A stretch of 64,000 nt of DNA from Halobacillus sp. Marseille-Q1614 (GCF_902809865.1 NZ_CADDWH010000001.1:868001-932000), one strand, 5' to 3'; shown: positions 47,966 to 59,377, numbered from the stretch's first letter. Program-made: numbers and translations. Notes: a model not told the origin generated them from the sequence alone.

Positions 47966-48652
47966 GTGACAAACAGTTTAATGATTCGTGATATACCGAA
48001 AGAAGACCGTCCCAGGGAAAGGTTTATGCAATATGGTCCAGCACATCTGTCGCACCAGGAACTGCTCGCCATCATACTGGGAAGCGGATCAAGGCAGGAA
48101 TCAGTAACAGAGCTGGCCAAAAGAATCTTCGTCCATTTTGAAGGAATTGACCTGTTAAAAGGGGCAACATTGGAAGAGCTGACGGCTATAAAAGGAATCG
48201 GAACAGCTAAAGCGGTCCAATTGCTGGCAGCGATCGAATTTGGCCGGAGGATACAACAGATGAAGCCGTCGGAACGCTATGTAATTCGCAGTCCTGAAGA
48301 TGGTGCTGAGTACATTATGGAAGAAATGAGAGAATTGAAACAGGAGCACTTCGTCTGCCTGTTTTTAAATACAAAAAATCAAGTGATTCAGCGGCAGACG
48401 ATATTTATCGGAAGTTTAAACGCATCGATCGTCCATCCGAGAGAGGTCTTTAAAGAAGCCGTTAAGCGTTCGGCAGCCTCTATTATTTGTGCCCATAATC
48501 ATCCATCAGGGGATCCTACACCTTCACAGGAAGATATACAAGTAACAAGAAGATTAAATGAATGCGGAAAAATGATCGGAATTGAACTTCTCGATCACCT
48601 CGTTATTGGAGATCGGAAATTTATTTCTCTTAAAGAAAAAGGGTATCTGTAA
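47966..48652 (+). CDS. radC: RadC/YsxA family JAB1 metalloprotein, 228 aa
   Basis: A helix-hairpin-helix N-terminal part (LLAIILGSG, LKGATLEELTAIKGIGTAKA) is joined to a JAB1/MPN domain with the zinc motif EVFKEAVK and AHNHPSGDPTPSQED. A DNA repair role was once proposed for RadC, but the biochemical function is unsettled. GTG 47966 follows AGAGGATGAG. maf usually precedes radC in B. subtilis and is missing here. Confidence 0.94.
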   Translation: MTNSLMIRDIPKEDRPRERFMQYGPAHLSHQELLAIILGSGSRQESVTELAKRIFVHFEGIDLLKGATLEELTAIKGIGTAKAVQLLAAIEFGRRIQQMKPSERYVIRSPEDGAEYIMEEMRELKQEHFVCLFLNTKNQVIQRQTIFIGSLNASIVHPREVFKEAVKRSAASIICAHNHPSGDPTPSQEDIQVTRRLNECGKMIGIELLDHLVIGDRKFISLKEKGYL

Positions 48653-48704
48653 GACTATCTATTTTTAAATATTTTTCGTATAATTGAATAGATGTATAAA
48701 AATA

Positions 48705-48746
48705 AGCGCCATTTATAAGGTTTATTCTTATAAAATGGCGCTCTTC
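48705..48746 (+). terminator. Terminator of radC
   Basis: AGCGCCATTT-A-TAAG pairs with CTTA-T-AAAATGGCGCT over a short loop, with a T-rich tail. Confidence 0.75.
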
Positions 48747-48809
48747 TCGTGATATATTAAATAGTGAACGTTACGTACATTGAAGTGTTTGGCAGAAAGG
48801 AAGATTTTA

Positions 48810-49850
48810 TTGGGTTTATTTGGTTTTCAGCAGGATTTAGGAATAGATTTGGGAACAGCCAATACATTAGTATTTTTAAGAAATAAAGGTGTTATTTTAA
48901 GAGAGCCTTCCGTAGTCGCCAAGAATAATCAGTCGGGTGAAATTGAAGCAGTGGGTAACGATGCAAGAAACATGATCGGACGTACTCCGAACTACATATC
49001 TGTCATTCGCCCTATGAAAGATGGAGTTATCGCTGATTATGATACGACGGCTCAGATGATGAAATATTATATTAAGCAGGCTTTAAAAAACCGATCTTCT
49101 TTCGCCAGCAAGCCTAATGTGATGGTGTGTGTGCCTTCGGGTATCACAATGGTAGAGGAACGTGCCGTTATTGATGCAACGAAACAGGCGGGGGCTAAAG
49201 AAGCTTTCCCAATTGCCGAGCCATTTGCAGCGGCAATCGGTGCAGGCCTTCCTGTCTGGGAGCCTACAGGAAGCATGGTCGTAGACATTGGCGGCGGAAC
49301 TACAGAGGTTGCCATTATCTCACTGGGTGGAATCGTAACCAGTCAATCTATTAGAGTAGCGGGTGACGAAATGGATGATGCGATCATCCAGCACGTGCGC
49401 AAGAAGTATAATCTCATGATTGGCGAACGTACCGCAGAAGATATCAAAATGGAAATCGGCGGAGCAGGGGCCATTGAAGATAAAGAAGAAATGGAGATTC
49501 GCGGGCGTGATCTGCTCAGCGGACTTCCTAAAACGATTACGATTAATTCAGAAGAAATCGTGCGGGCTTTAAAAGATACAGTAGATTCTATCATCGAAAC
49601 GGTGAAAAATACGCTTGAGAAGACACCGCCAGAGCTGGCTGCAGACATCATGGAGCGTGGGATCGTTTTAACCGGCGGCGGAGCCCTGCTGAAAAATATT
49701 GATCGAGTGATTAGTGAAGAAACTAACATGCCAGTGTTTATTGCCGATGAACCACTGGACTGTGTCGCGATTGGAACCGGTAAATCTTTGGAATACATTC
49801 AGCATTTTCGGTCTCAGCCTAATGTGGCCGCCCGTCCTAATACGGATTAA
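48810..49850 (+). CDS. mreB: Rod-shape-determining protein MreB, 346 aa
   Basis: Actin-like ATPase that organises lateral wall synthesis. TTG 48810 is chosen as start: AAAGGA ends eight bases upstream and the N-terminus ([20 protein letters not shown]) matches the family. The frame is open back to 48780. Phosphate loops: [10 protein letters not shown] and [12 protein letters not shown]; adenosine motif: [11 protein letters not shown]. Full length. The operon order mreB-mreC-mreD-minC-minD is the Bacillus order. Confidence 0.96.
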   Translation: MGLFGFQQDLGIDLGTANTLVFLRNKGVILREPSVVAKNNQSGEIEAVGNDARNMIGRTPNYISVIRPMKDGVIADYDTTAQMMKYYIKQALKNRSSFASKPNVMVCVPSGITMVEERAVIDATKQAGAKEAFPIAEPFAAAIGAGLPVWEPTGSMVVDIGGGTTEVAIISLGGIVTSQSIRVAGDEMDDAIIQHVRKKYNLMIGERTAEDIKMEIGGAGAIEDKEEMEIRGRDLLSGLPKTITINSEEIVRALKDTVDSIIETVKNTLEKTPPELAADIMERGIVLTGGGALLKNIDRVISEETNMPVFIADEPLDCVAIGTGKSLEYIQHFRSQPNVAARPNTD

Positions 49851-49861
49851 GGAGTCTTCGT

Positions 49862-50740
49862 ATGCCATCAATGTTTCGCAGAAGAGGACTAATGATCGTT
49901 TTAATCGGTTTTATCATATTAGCGGCACTTATCGGTTTTTCTATGAGAGACCGGGATTCACTTTCGGTTCCAGAAAAGTTCTTACAGGATTCCATAGGGT
50001 GGGTGCAAACGATTTTCCATGCTCCCGTCCAGATAGTTGATAATACTTACCAAAATATACAGAATATGCTGAATGTATATGAACAGAATGAAGTTTTAAA
50101 GAATCGTTTAGACGAGTATAAAGGGCTTATTCAGGAAAATCAGCAGCTCGAGAAAGATAATAGGGAGCTGAGAGCCACGTTAGATAAAGCAGAATCGATG
50201 AGAGAATACACTCCAATACATGGTACCGTCATTGCTCGAAGCTCTGACCGGTGGTTTGAGCAGATGACGATCAACCGAGGTGAAGAGCATGGGGTCCAAA
50301 AGGATATGGCTGTCATCACGAGTGATGGGATGGTAGGAAAAGTTCAGTCAGCCGGCGCCTTTCACTCAAATGTACAGCTGCTCAGCGGTTTTGATGAGTC
50401 GAACAAAATCTCTTCCTATATTGTAAGAGAAGGGGAGGATAATGTATTTGGCTTAATCGAAGGTTATGACAGTGAAAGCGGCCGTCTGCTTCTTGAAGGA
50501 ATTAATCTTGATGAAGAACTTAAAGAAGGCGATGTTGTTATTTCGGCCGGTCTTGGCGGAGTGTTTCCAAGCGATCTTCGGATTGGTACAGTAGATAAAG
50601 TGGAAAATGACCGTTCTGGTTTAACAAAGACAGCTTATGTAGAACCTTTTGCCGATTTATTTGATATCAATCATGTGATGGTTGTAGACCGGGAAATGGA
50701 CACAGTGAATACGGACAGTGAGGAAGGCGAAGAGCAATGA
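49862..50740 (+). CDS. mreC: Rod-shape-determining protein MreC, 292 aa
   Basis: Bitopic membrane protein. One N-terminal helix (LIVLIGFIILAALIGF), a coiled coil (about 65-110, Leu/Glu heptads), then a double beta-barrel domain with GLIEGYDSESGRLLLEGINL. It connects MreB filaments to the wall-synthesis enzymes on the outside. ATG 49862 follows AAGGAG. The stop overlaps the start of mreD (ATGA). Confidence 0.94.
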   Translation: MPSMFRRRGLMIVLIGFIILAALIGFSMRDRDSLSVPEKFLQDSIGWVQTIFHAPVQIVDNTYQNIQNMLNVYEQNEVLKNRLDEYKGLIQENQQLEKDNRELRATLDKAESMREYTPIHGTVIARSSDRWFEQMTINRGEEHGVQKDMAVITSDGMVGKVQSAGAFHSNVQLLSGFDESNKISSYIVREGEDNVFGLIEGYDSESGRLLLEGINLDEELKEGDVVISAGLGGVFPSDLRIGTVDKVENDRSGLTKTAYVEPFADLFDINHVMVVDREMDTVNTDSEEGEEQ

Positions 50741-51264
50741 TTCGTTTTCTAATCTCAATGAGTTTAATCATCTTATTAGCTCTTCAAGGCATGGCGATGA
50801 GCCTGCTGCCTTCTCAAATCGTCTATTCGGAATTGCTCGTCACGCCCCACTGGATGCTCTGCATGCTACTGCTGATTGCGATATTTTTTGATAAAGATAA
50901 CACCTATCATTGTGTATGGTACGGCATCCTGTTCGGGCTCCTGATCGATGTGGTCTATACGGGAGTTCTTGGCGTATATATGGTGACTTACGGATTTACT
51001 GCTTACGTGATCCATGGTCTGCAAAAGCTATTTCATGCTAATTTTATCGCTTCGCTGCTGTTGGCGATTGCCGGCGTAGCGTTAGCAGATACGATCCTGT
51101 ATATCATTTATTCCTTTGTTCAAATAACGGAAATGAGTGGAGGCAATTACGTTATATTACGGCTGCTTCCAACTATACTTGCAAATGTCATCTTTTTTGT
51201 TATCTTATATCCATTGTTAAAAAATCGAGTGGAGCGATGGGGAATCTTTTTAGAGAATGCTTAA
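50737..51264 (+). CDS. mreD: Rod-shape-determining protein MreD, 175 aa
   Basis: Integral membrane partner of MreC, with five predicted helices. DVVYTGVLGVYMVTYG and the LLPTILANVIFF segment fit the family. ATG overlaps the mreC stop by four bases, giving translational coupling. Length is usual. Confidence 0.92.
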   Translation: MIRFLISMSLIILLALQGMAMSLLPSQIVYSELLVTPHWMLCMLLLIAIFFDKDNTYHCVWYGILFGLLIDVVYTGVLGVYMVTYGFTAYVIHGLQKLFHANFIASLLLAIAGVALADTILYIIYSFVQITEMSGGNYVILRLLPTILANVIFFVILYPLLKNRVERWGIFLENA

Positions 51265-51304
51265 CATTACACTAATTCATGGGCAAGGTTAGAGGTGAGA
51301 GTTT

Positions 51305-51997
51305 GTGTCAGTTAATACTCAGCAAATAGTGACAATTAAAGGAACTAGAGACGGGTTAACTCTACGGTTAAATGATCAGTGCTCCTATCAGGCGATCCTT
51401 AAGGAGCTGGAGGAGAAGTTATCCGTAAGCGGCGGGGAAGAAGCGGAAGAGCCGATGATCCGGGTAACGATTCAACTTGGAAATCGTTTCTTAACCGTTG
51501 ATCAGCAGGAACAGCTAAGGGAAATTGTCCGTGAAAAGCAAAAATTAGTGGTAGAGCGCATTGAATCAAATGTGATAACAAAAGCCCACGCGTTAGAATG
51601 GAAGGAAAATACAGATGTTACCCCGCTTGTTCGAACGGTCCGCTCAGGCCAGGTGGTAGAAGTAAAAGGTGACCTGCTGCTGATCGGCGATGTAAACCCG
51701 GGCGGGAAAGTTACAGCGACAGGCAATATTTTTATACTTGGACATTTGCGCGGTGTCGCTCATGCAGGGATCAATGGAGATACAGAAGCCGTGATCGCGG
51801 CTTCTTATATGAAACCGAACCAGCTTCGGATAGCCGATCATCTGTCACGCGCACCGGAAGATAATGAAGAAGGTGTATATATCGAATGCGGCTGCATAGA
51901 TGAGACAGAGAATAAAATTCGTGTAGTCCCATTGCAGGAAGTTGTGAAAAGAAAGCCTGACTTGGTCAGCTTTGAAAGGAGAATGCTTAATGGGTGA
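51305..51997 (+). CDS. minC: Septum site-determining protein MinC, 230 aa
   Basis: Inhibitor of FtsZ ring formation away from midcell. The N-terminal domain (about 1-110) is the variable FtsZ-binding part, and the C-terminal beta-helix (about 120-225) carries GDVNPGGKVTATGNIFILGHLRGVAHAG, which binds MinD. GTG 51305 follows AGAGGTGAGAG. It overlaps minD by eight bases. Confidence 0.95.
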   Translation: MSVNTQQIVTIKGTRDGLTLRLNDQCSYQAILKELEEKLSVSGGEEAEEPMIRVTIQLGNRFLTVDQQEQLREIVREKQKLVVERIESNVITKAHALEWKENTDVTPLVRTVRSGQVVEVKGDLLLIGDVNPGGKVTATGNIFILGHLRGVAHAGINGDTEAVIAASYMKPNQLRIADHLSRAPEDNEEGVYIECGCIDETENKIRVVPLQEVVKRKPDLVSFERRMLNG

Positions 51998-52787
51998 GGC
52001 GATTGTCATTACCTCGGGCAAGGGCGGTGTTGGTAAAACGACAACGACCGCAAATCTTGGAACTGCATTAGCACTTCAAAATAAAAAGGTTTGTCTAGTG
52101 GATACTGATATCGGTTTAAGAAACCTGGACGTCATCATGGGACTTGAAAACCGGATCATTTATGACATTGTCGATGTCGTGGAGGAACGCTGTAAAACAA
52201 AGCAAGCTTTAATTACGGATAAACGATTCGACTGCCTGCACCTGCTCCCGGCGGCTCAAACATCAGATAAAAGTTCGGTTACTCCTGAAGCTGTAAAGAA
52301 TATTATTGAAGAGCTGAAGCAGGACTATGATTATGTAGTCATTGACTGTCCGGCAGGAATTGAGCAGGGATACAAAAATGCAGTAGCAGGCGCAGATAAA
52401 GCGATTGTCGTTACTACCCCTGAGAAATCCAGTGTCCGAGATGCGGATCGAATTATCGGCCTGCTTGAACAGGAAGACATGGAAGCACCAAAACTTATTA
52501 TTAATCGAATTAGAACTCATATGATGAAAAATGGAGAGATGCTCGATGTAGATGAGATTGTCAATATTCTATCCATCGATCTGCTCGGCATCGTAACGGA
52601 CGATGATGCAGTGATTAAAGGCTCTAATAAAGGAGAGCCTGTAGCTCTTAAGCCTGATACTAAAGCGTCTCTGGCATACCGTAACATTGCCCGAAGGATT
52701 CTGGGAGAATCTGTTCCTCTGCTTAATTTGGAGGAAGACCCAGGCTTATTAACAAAAGTGAAACGCTTTTTCGGAATGCGTGTATAA
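51990..52787 (+). CDS. minD: Septum site-determining protein MinD, 265 aa
   Basis: ParA-type ATPase that recruits MinC to the membrane. Deviant Walker A: GKGGVGKTTT near residue 11. Switch motifs: DTDIGLRNLD and IDCPAG. The C-terminal amphipathic helix (LTKVKRFFGMRV) is the membrane-targeting sequence. ATG 51990, inside minC, follows AAAGGAG. Confidence 0.96.
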   Translation: MGEAIVITSGKGGVGKTTTTANLGTALALQNKKVCLVDTDIGLRNLDVIMGLENRIIYDIVDVVEERCKTKQALITDKRFDCLHLLPAAQTSDKSSVTPEAVKNIIEELKQDYDYVVIDCPAGIEQGYKNAVAGADKAIVVTTPEKSSVRDADRIIGLLEQEDMEAPKLIINRIRTHMMKNGEMLDVDEIVNILSIDLLGIVTDDDAVIKGSNKGEPVALKPDTKASLAYRNIARRILGESVPLLNLEEDPGLLTKVKRFFGMRV

Positions 52788-52792
52788 TGGGG

Positions 52793-52836
52793 AAGACTCT
52801 TGGAGAAGCCAATCGTGCTGATCTAAGAGTCTTTTT
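52793..52836 (+). terminator. Terminator of the mre-min operon
   Basis: AAGACTCTT pairs with AAGAGTCTT over a longer loop and is followed by a run of six T. Confidence 0.75.
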
Positions 52837-52916
52837 TGTATGCTTCTGCCTCTTTATCATATTTAGGGGACATGCCCCATAGATTTATTAAAAAGGCAGA
52901 AGAGAGAAGGGGTACT

Positions 52917-53645
52917 TTGAAGAAGAACATTCATCACGTACGAAAGAATATTGCCGACCGTAAAAGAAGGAAAATCACAGCTCCCCATAAAACGAAAAGC
53001 CCTCAGTCTTATGGAAGAAGAGAACAGGCGGACGAGCTGCAGGCGTTTAAAGAATACAGAAGTCCTTCGAGTAATAAAACTCCCGTCTGGCGTGTACAAG
53101 CTGTCGCCGCTGCCCTTCTATTAGCGGGGGTATTTGTGAGTGAAAGGTCAGAGGCTTCTTTTGCCGAGAAGCCGCGTGCCTGGGTAAGTTCTCAATTACA
53201 AGAGGAATTTCCTTTTGCGAGTGTCACTGCTTGGTATAGTAATAAATTTGGGGATCCTCTCCAGTTAGTGGATTCAAAAGACCCAGCGAACGTTCCCTTA
53301 GCCCTTCCTGTAAATGGAACTGTAACAGAACCATTTGAGAATCATGGCCGGGGGATTATCATGAGTGCCGACGAGGGAAACCAAGTGAAATCTGTCAAAC
53401 AGGGTACTGTTATTTTTGCCGGAAATGATAATGAAACCGAAAAAACAATTATCGTTCAGCATGAAGATGGGACCAACACTATTTATGGTTATTTATCTTC
53501 TATTGATGTTCATTTATATGAGCACGTAGATGCGAACGAAACGCTAGGGAGCCTGAGTGAAAGTAAAGAAGTGTTCTTTGCGATTGAAAAAGACAAGCAG
53601 TATTTAGATCCTGTAGAAGTGATTAAAGTTGATGAAGGGTCTTAA
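52917..53645 (+). CDS. spoIVFA: Stage IV sporulation protein FA, LytM-type domain, 242 aa
   Basis: SpoIVFA holds the SpoIVFB protease in an inactive complex with BofA in the forespore outer membrane until a signal arrives. TTG 52917 is chosen because AAGGGG lies upstream and the Lys-rich N-terminus (MKKNIHHVRKNIADRKRR) fits. One membrane helix (VAAALLLAGVFVS) follows, then a degenerate M23/LytM domain (VNGTVTEPFENHGRG, VKQGTVIFAGND) lacking a full zinc set. It overlaps spoIVFB by 14 bases. BofC and SpoIVB act on this complex. Confidence 0.9.
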   Translation: MKKNIHHVRKNIADRKRRKITAPHKTKSPQSYGRREQADELQAFKEYRSPSSNKTPVWRVQAVAAALLLAGVFVSERSEASFAEKPRAWVSSQLQEEFPFASVTAWYSNKFGDPLQLVDSKDPANVPLALPVNGTVTEPFENHGRGIIMSADEGNQVKSVKQGTVIFAGNDNETEKTIIVQHEDGTNTIYGYLSSIDVHLYEHVDANETLGSLSESKEVFFAIEKDKQYLDPVEVIKVDEGS

Positions 53646-54480
53646 AATCCAGCCTTCCATTCATATTCATCCATTGTTTTTTCTGCTGGCTGTCTCAGCC
53701 CTTCTAACGGGTGCTATTTATGAATTCATTATTTTATTTAGTATCGTAGCCATTCATGAATTAGGCCATTATTTTACGGCCCGGCATTATAAATGGAGGG
53801 TGTCTCATATCGAGTTCTGGCTGCTGGGAGGAGCTGTTGTCAGCGAGGAGCATACAACTAAACCAATGAGGGAGCAGGTACACGTCACACTGGCAGGTCC
53901 ATTCCAGAACGTATGGATTTTTGTCTTTCTTCAGCTTATCGTCACCTTGGCCGGCCCTCACCCTTTAATTTCCACAGCTATTTATTACAATGGACTGATA
54001 TTACTTTTAAATTTACTTCCGATTTGGCCGCTCGATGGCGGAAAGCTATTATTTTATACTTTAACTCCTGTGATGAGCTTTAAAAGCAGTTTGAAGCTGG
54101 CTTTATTGATTTCTATATTCTCCTTAACGTCCTGCTTTTTATGGATGATTTTCACCGAGCAGATGACATTAGCAGGTACTATGCTTACAGGGTTTCTAAT
54201 CCTTGAGAATGTTCTTGAATGGCGGCGGCAGATGTATGTTTTTATGAGATATGTGATCCATTGCCTCGAGAGGGATGTCAGTAAGATGAAAGTTAAATAT
54301 TTTTCAGTTCCCCCCCACATGTCGGTCATGGAGGTGGTCAGGAGGATTCGCACCAACCGTCACCATATTTATGTATTAAAAGGAAGGCAGGAGCTAAGAG
54401 TGGTGGATGATCAGGAATGCCTGAATATTTTCTTAAGAGAAAAACAGCCACACGCACGGCTGTATGAAGTTGTACAGTAA
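53632..54480 (+). CDS. spoIVFB: Stage IV sporulation protein FB, intramembrane site-2 metalloprotease, 282 aa
   Basis: Cleaves pro-sigma-K to the active mother-cell sigma factor. Zinc ligands and base lie in HELGH at residues 42-46, and the third ligand is Asp135 in LPIWPLDGGK. Six membrane helices are predicted, followed by a cytoplasmic CBS-like C-terminal part (MEVVRRIRTNRHHIYVLKGR) that binds ATP in relatives. ATG 53632 overlaps spoIVFA. A terminator follows at 54485. Confidence 0.94.
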   Translation: MKGLKIQPSIHIHPLFFLLAVSALLTGAIYEFIILFSIVAIHELGHYFTARHYKWRVSHIEFWLLGGAVVSEEHTTKPMREQVHVTLAGPFQNVWIFVFLQLIVTLAGPHPLISTAIYYNGLILLLNLLPIWPLDGGKLLFYTLTPVMSFKSSLKLALLISIFSLTSCFLWMIFTEQMTLAGTMLTGFLILENVLEWRRQMYVFMRYVIHCLERDVSKMKVKYFSVPPHMSVMEVVRRIRTNRHHIYVLKGRQELRVVDDQECLNIFLREKQPHARLYEVVQ

Positions 54481-54484
54481 TTTT

Positions 54485-54520
54485 GAGCTGTCGAGAAAGG
54501 CTTGACAGCTCTATTTTATT
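54485..54520 (+). terminator. Terminator of spoIVFAB
   Basis: GAGCTGTC pairs perfectly with GACAGCTC over an 11-base loop and is followed by a T-rich tract. Confidence 0.8.
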
Positions 54521-54594
54521 TCTTTAACTATACATTTAGAGGGAGTTGAGCTCTGATTCTCAATTTAAAGAGCAATGGGTTTAGTTAACGTGCG

Positions 54595-54700
54595 AGCAAA
54601 TATCGTTTCGCTTTCCGTGTCCCCACACGATGTGGGGTCGTTCGATGTTGGCGCACGAGGTGCCGAACTTCATCGAACTTCCTCTTTCTAATTAGAACCT
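54595..54700 (+). repeat. Dispersed intergenic repeat, copy near 54.6 kb
   Basis: CGCTTTCC, then CCCCACACGATGTGGGG (a perfect small hairpin) and CGTTCGATGTTGGCGCACG match the copy at 31303-31350. CGCTTTCC is the complement of the GGAAAGCG core seen in the repeats at 22.6-23.0 kb, suggesting one repeat family. Confidence 0.55.
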
Positions 54701-54969
54701 CTTCGCACCCGTTTTAGGCAGGAGTCATACGGTATTTACTAGTGCTTTATCGAAAAAGATCCCCCTCCATTTCACTTATTATAATTAGATGAAAGTCCGC
54801 CTCCTTCATATTTTAACAGTCCGCCATCTGCAAGCAGGGAACCGTGGTAAAGTTCTATTTATTTTCCATTGCATACCGCATGATTTTCTAGTAAGATTTT
54901 CATCGGACTGTTTTTTAATAACAGTCTGAGCTTGAAGGGTATTAGACGTTAGACAAAGTCTACTATATG

Positions 54970-54999
54970 TTGACAACTTGTTTTGATCTGTGGTAACAT
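54970..54999 (+). promoter_or_regulatory. Promoter of the rplU operon
   Basis: TTGACA (54970-54975) and TAACAT (54994-54999) with an 18-base spacer precede the leader. Confidence 0.55.
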
Positions 55000-55004
55000 T
55001 GTTT

Positions 55005-55107
55005 TGTTATTCTAGTAGCACTTCATGCTACAACCGCACAGAACAGGTTTTTAAAACCGTTATCGGTACCTGAATGGCGAGTCTGAGTTTATTGAGGAGG
55101 TGCAAGT
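55005..55107 (+). ncRNA. L21-type ribosomal protein leader
   Basis: A structured leader of about 100 bases precedes rplU, with a GTAGC..GCTAC hairpin (55014-55030) and an AACCGTTATCGGTACCTGAATGG segment. Firmicutes carry an L21 leader RNA at this place, through which L21 is thought to repress its own operon. The assignment rests on position and folded repeats seen by eye. Confidence 0.55.
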
Positions 55108-55416
55108 ATGTACGCAATTATTGAAACTGGTGGTAAGCAATTCAAAGTTCAAGAAGGTCAAGAGATCTACGTAGAGAAAGTTAACGTAGAAGCTGGCGAA
55201 ACGATTACTTTTGATAAAGTTCTTTTCGTAGGCGGAGATGACACTAAAGTTGGCGCTCCATTTGTTGACGGAGCTACTGTGACGGCTAAAGTTGAAAAAC
55301 AAGGTCGCCAGAAGAAGCTGACTGTTTTCAAATACAAGCCTAAAAAGAATTACAAACGTAAGCAAGGTCACCGTCAGCCGTACACGAAACTTGTTGTTGA
55401 GAGCATCAAGGCATAG
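55108..55416 (+). CDS. rplU: Large ribosomal subunit protein L21, 102 aa
   Basis: The motifs [18 protein letters not shown] and [18 protein letters not shown] identify L21. ATG 55108 follows GAGGAGGTG, a very strong site. First gene of rplU-prp-rpmA. Confidence 0.97.
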   Translation: MYAIIETGGKQFKVQEGQEIYVEKVNVEAGETITFDKVLFVGGDDTKVGAPFVDGATVTAKVEKQGRQKKLTVFKYKPKKNYKRKQGHRQPYTKLVVESIKA

Positions 55417-55422
55417 TGTCGG

Positions 55423-56056
<634 letters not shown>

Positions 56057-56080
56057 ACTACTAATCATGAAATACATTGT

Positions 56081-56125
56081 AAAGCCGCGCTGTGCCCTGG
56101 CATAAGCGCGGCTTTCTTTATTTTT
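56081..56125 (+). terminator. Terminator of the rplU operon
   Basis: AAAGCCGCGCT pairs perfectly with AGCGCGGCTTT over a 13-base loop, followed by CTTTATTTTT. Confidence 0.88.
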
Positions 56126-56185
56126 AGTTTGTGAAGAATTTTGCTATACTTTTCTTATTATGGTTTCGTAAAGGGTGTGGGGAAG

Positions 56186-56698
56186 ATGGAAAACCAAGAG
56201 GTCGTTCATTTACTAAGGCATAAGCGTCATGACTGGATGAATCAAATGCAGTTGATCCAAGGCTACGTAGCGATGGGGAAAATGGATCGATTACAGCATC
56301 AGGTGAACCAGGTGATCACAGAGGCAGAGGAAGAACGGAAATTACTCAACACCTCTGCTTACGAGTTTAGTTTATGGTTACTTACTTTTAATTGGGAGTA
56401 TGAACGTTTCCGTATCACGTATTGGGTGAATACAGAGGTTGATTTATCCCGTCATGACCGTAAATTACTGGCTTGTGCCCAGAGAATGCTCGCCATCTTG
56501 GATGAACATAGTCACTCTGAAGAACTCTATGAAGGAACCCTTGAGATTCATCAGGGAAATGCTTCTGAACAGGTGAAATTAAGTTGGAATTGGAGCGGAG
56601 CTTTTAGTGACAATGTTATAGCCGAACTAAAAAAGGAAAGCTTCCTTACCGCGCACGAACCAGGGTATGAACTATCAATTGAGATGATGATTGAATAA
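56186..56698 (+). CDS. spo0B: Sporulation initiation phosphotransferase Spo0B, 170 aa
   Basis: Carries phosphate from Spo0F to Spo0A in the sporulation phosphorelay. ATG 56186 follows GGGGAAG; the frame opens earlier at 56141 without a site. The phosphorylated His is His15 in RHKRHDWMNQMQLIQGYVAM, in a helical hairpin that dimerises. The C-terminal part is a degenerate histidine-kinase ATPase fold. obg starts 12 bases downstream, the B. subtilis arrangement. Confidence 0.92.
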   Translation: MENQEVVHLLRHKRHDWMNQMQLIQGYVAMGKMDRLQHQVNQVITEAEEERKLLNTSAYEFSLWLLTFNWEYERFRITYWVNTEVDLSRHDRKLLACAQRMLAILDEHSHSEELYEGTLEIHQGNASEQVKLSWNWSGAFSDNVIAELKKESFLTAHEPGYELSIEMMIE

Positions 56699-57994
<1,296 letters not shown>

Positions 57995-58009
57995 TGAGGT
58001 GGCATAGAT

Positions 58010-58459
58010 ATGGCGGATTATAATGAGAAGTTTTATTTAGTCCGTAGTGACATTCTGCCAGAAGCAATGAAGAAAACGATAGATGCAAAGGCGTTGATTG
58101 AACGGGGAAAAGCAGAGTCTATTTTTGAAGCTGTGCAAGAGGTCGGACTTTCGCGAAGCGCCTTCTATAAATACAGGGATGCTGTCTTTCCTTTTCAGGC
58201 CATGGTGAAAGAACAAATGATCACACTGTTTTTCCACTTGGAAGACAGGACAGGTACATTATCTAACCTGCTTACTGCTGTCGCTGAATCTGGTTGTAAT
58301 ATTTTAACGATACACCAAACCATCCCTTTACAAGGAAAAGCAAATGTCACCCTGTCATTAAACACGACAGGTATGGTATATTCAATAGAACAATTACTTC
58401 AAAGGCTTCATAAACTGGACTTTGTCGATCGAGTAGAGATTCTTAGTTCAGGGGCTTAA
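58010..58459 (+). CDS. pheB: ACT domain-containing protein PheB, 149 aa
   Basis: A helical N-terminus ([19 protein letters not shown]) with a helix-turn-helix look is followed by an ACT domain ([20 protein letters not shown]). Encoded directly before pheA, as in B. subtilis, where a regulatory role in phenylalanine synthesis is proposed. ATG 58010 follows GAGGTGG. Confidence 0.9.
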   Translation: MADYNEKFYLVRSDILPEAMKKTIDAKALIERGKAESIFEAVQEVGLSRSAFYKYRDAVFPFQAMVKEQMITLFFHLEDRTGTLSNLLTAVAESGCNILTIHQTIPLQGKANVTLSLNTTGMVYSIEQLLQRLHKLDFVDRVEILSSGA

Positions 58460-58478
58460 AGACAAGGAGTTTTTAATA

Positions 58479-59351
58479 ATGCAGCGTATAGGATTTCTAG
58501 GACCTAAAGGTACATTTACTAAAATGGCAGTGGACGCTTTTTTTGATGACGGATCTTTTATCAGCTATGAAAGCATCCCTGCCTGCCTCGATGCAGTAGA
58601 GCGAGGAGATATTGATACGGGTGTTGTTCCACTTGAAAATGCGATTGAGGGGTCTGTTCATTTAACGATTGATTATCTGACTCATCAAGTCGATCAGTCC
58701 ATAATCGCTGAATTAACCGTTCCCATTCGTCAGCATTTGCTCGTACACCCTGAATATAAGGGAGAAGAGTTAACCCATATTTATTCACACAGCCATGCGA
58801 TTGCTCAATGCCATCAATATTTGTACAAAAATTATCCTAAAGCGGAGCTGGAATATACAGCATCTACAGGAAGAGCCGCAGAGGTAGTCGTTGAAAAAGG
58901 ACCACATGTGGCCGCAATTGGAAATCATTTGGCAGCAGAGCAAAATGGGCTGAAGATCTTATCGGCTAATATCCATGATTATGATAATAATCATACACGC
59001 TTCGCCGTCGTACAAAAAATACCTAAAAAGCTTAGCATTAAGGATTTGCCGGCACCTACTCAAAAAACGACAGTGATGGTGACCCTGCCAAAAGATTATG
59101 TAGGAGCCCTGCATCAGGTGCTGGCCGCATTTGCCTGGAGAAAAATGAACTTATCTAAAATAGAATCACGGCCTATGAAAACGGGCTTGGGAAACTATTT
59201 CTTCCTGATTGATGTTGATCAGACTTATGATGACGTTTTATTCCCTGGTGTTAAAGCTGAATTAGAAGCTTTAGGATGTACAATGAAGCTTTTAGGCACT
59301 TATCCAAGTTATCAAATGAATGTACCAACCCCTATTTGTCACCAAAGCTGA
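58479..59351 (+). CDS. pheA: Prephenate dehydratase, 290 aa
   Basis: Converts prephenate to phenylpyruvate. IGFLGPKGTFTKMAV opens the catalytic lobe, with VPLENAIEGSVHLTIDYL in the active site and HTRFAVV ending it. A C-terminal ACT domain (VTLPKDYVGALHQVLAAF) with ESRP gives phenylalanine feedback. ATG 58479 follows ACAAGGAG. A terminator closes pheBA. Confidence 0.96.
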   Translation: MQRIGFLGPKGTFTKMAVDAFFDDGSFISYESIPACLDAVERGDIDTGVVPLENAIEGSVHLTIDYLTHQVDQSIIAELTVPIRQHLLVHPEYKGEELTHIYSHSHAIAQCHQYLYKNYPKAELEYTASTGRAAEVVVEKGPHVAAIGNHLAAEQNGLKILSANIHDYDNNHTRFAVVQKIPKKLSIKDLPAPTQKTTVMVTLPKDYVGALHQVLAAFAWRKMNLSKIESRPMKTGLGNYFFLIDVDQTYDDVLFPGVKAELEALGCTMKLLGTYPSYQMNVPTPICHQS

Positions 59352-59377
59352 GTCTATTTTGACTCAGCTTTTTTTAT
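59345..59377 (+). terminator. Terminator of pheBA
   Basis: AAGCTGAGTC pairs perfectly with GACTCAGCTT around TATTTT and is followed by a run of T. Confidence 0.88.

Larger units (their letters stand above)
54481..55107. other. Intergenic region before rplU
   Basis: It contains the spoIVFB terminator, a dispersed repeat (about 54595-54700), the rplU promoter (54970-54999) and the L21-type leader. No protein gene is supported. Confidence 0.6.

Noticed and set aside
49343-49798. 151-codon minus-strand frame opposite mreB
   Set aside because: Ser/Ile-rich shadow frame; mreB coding is certain.
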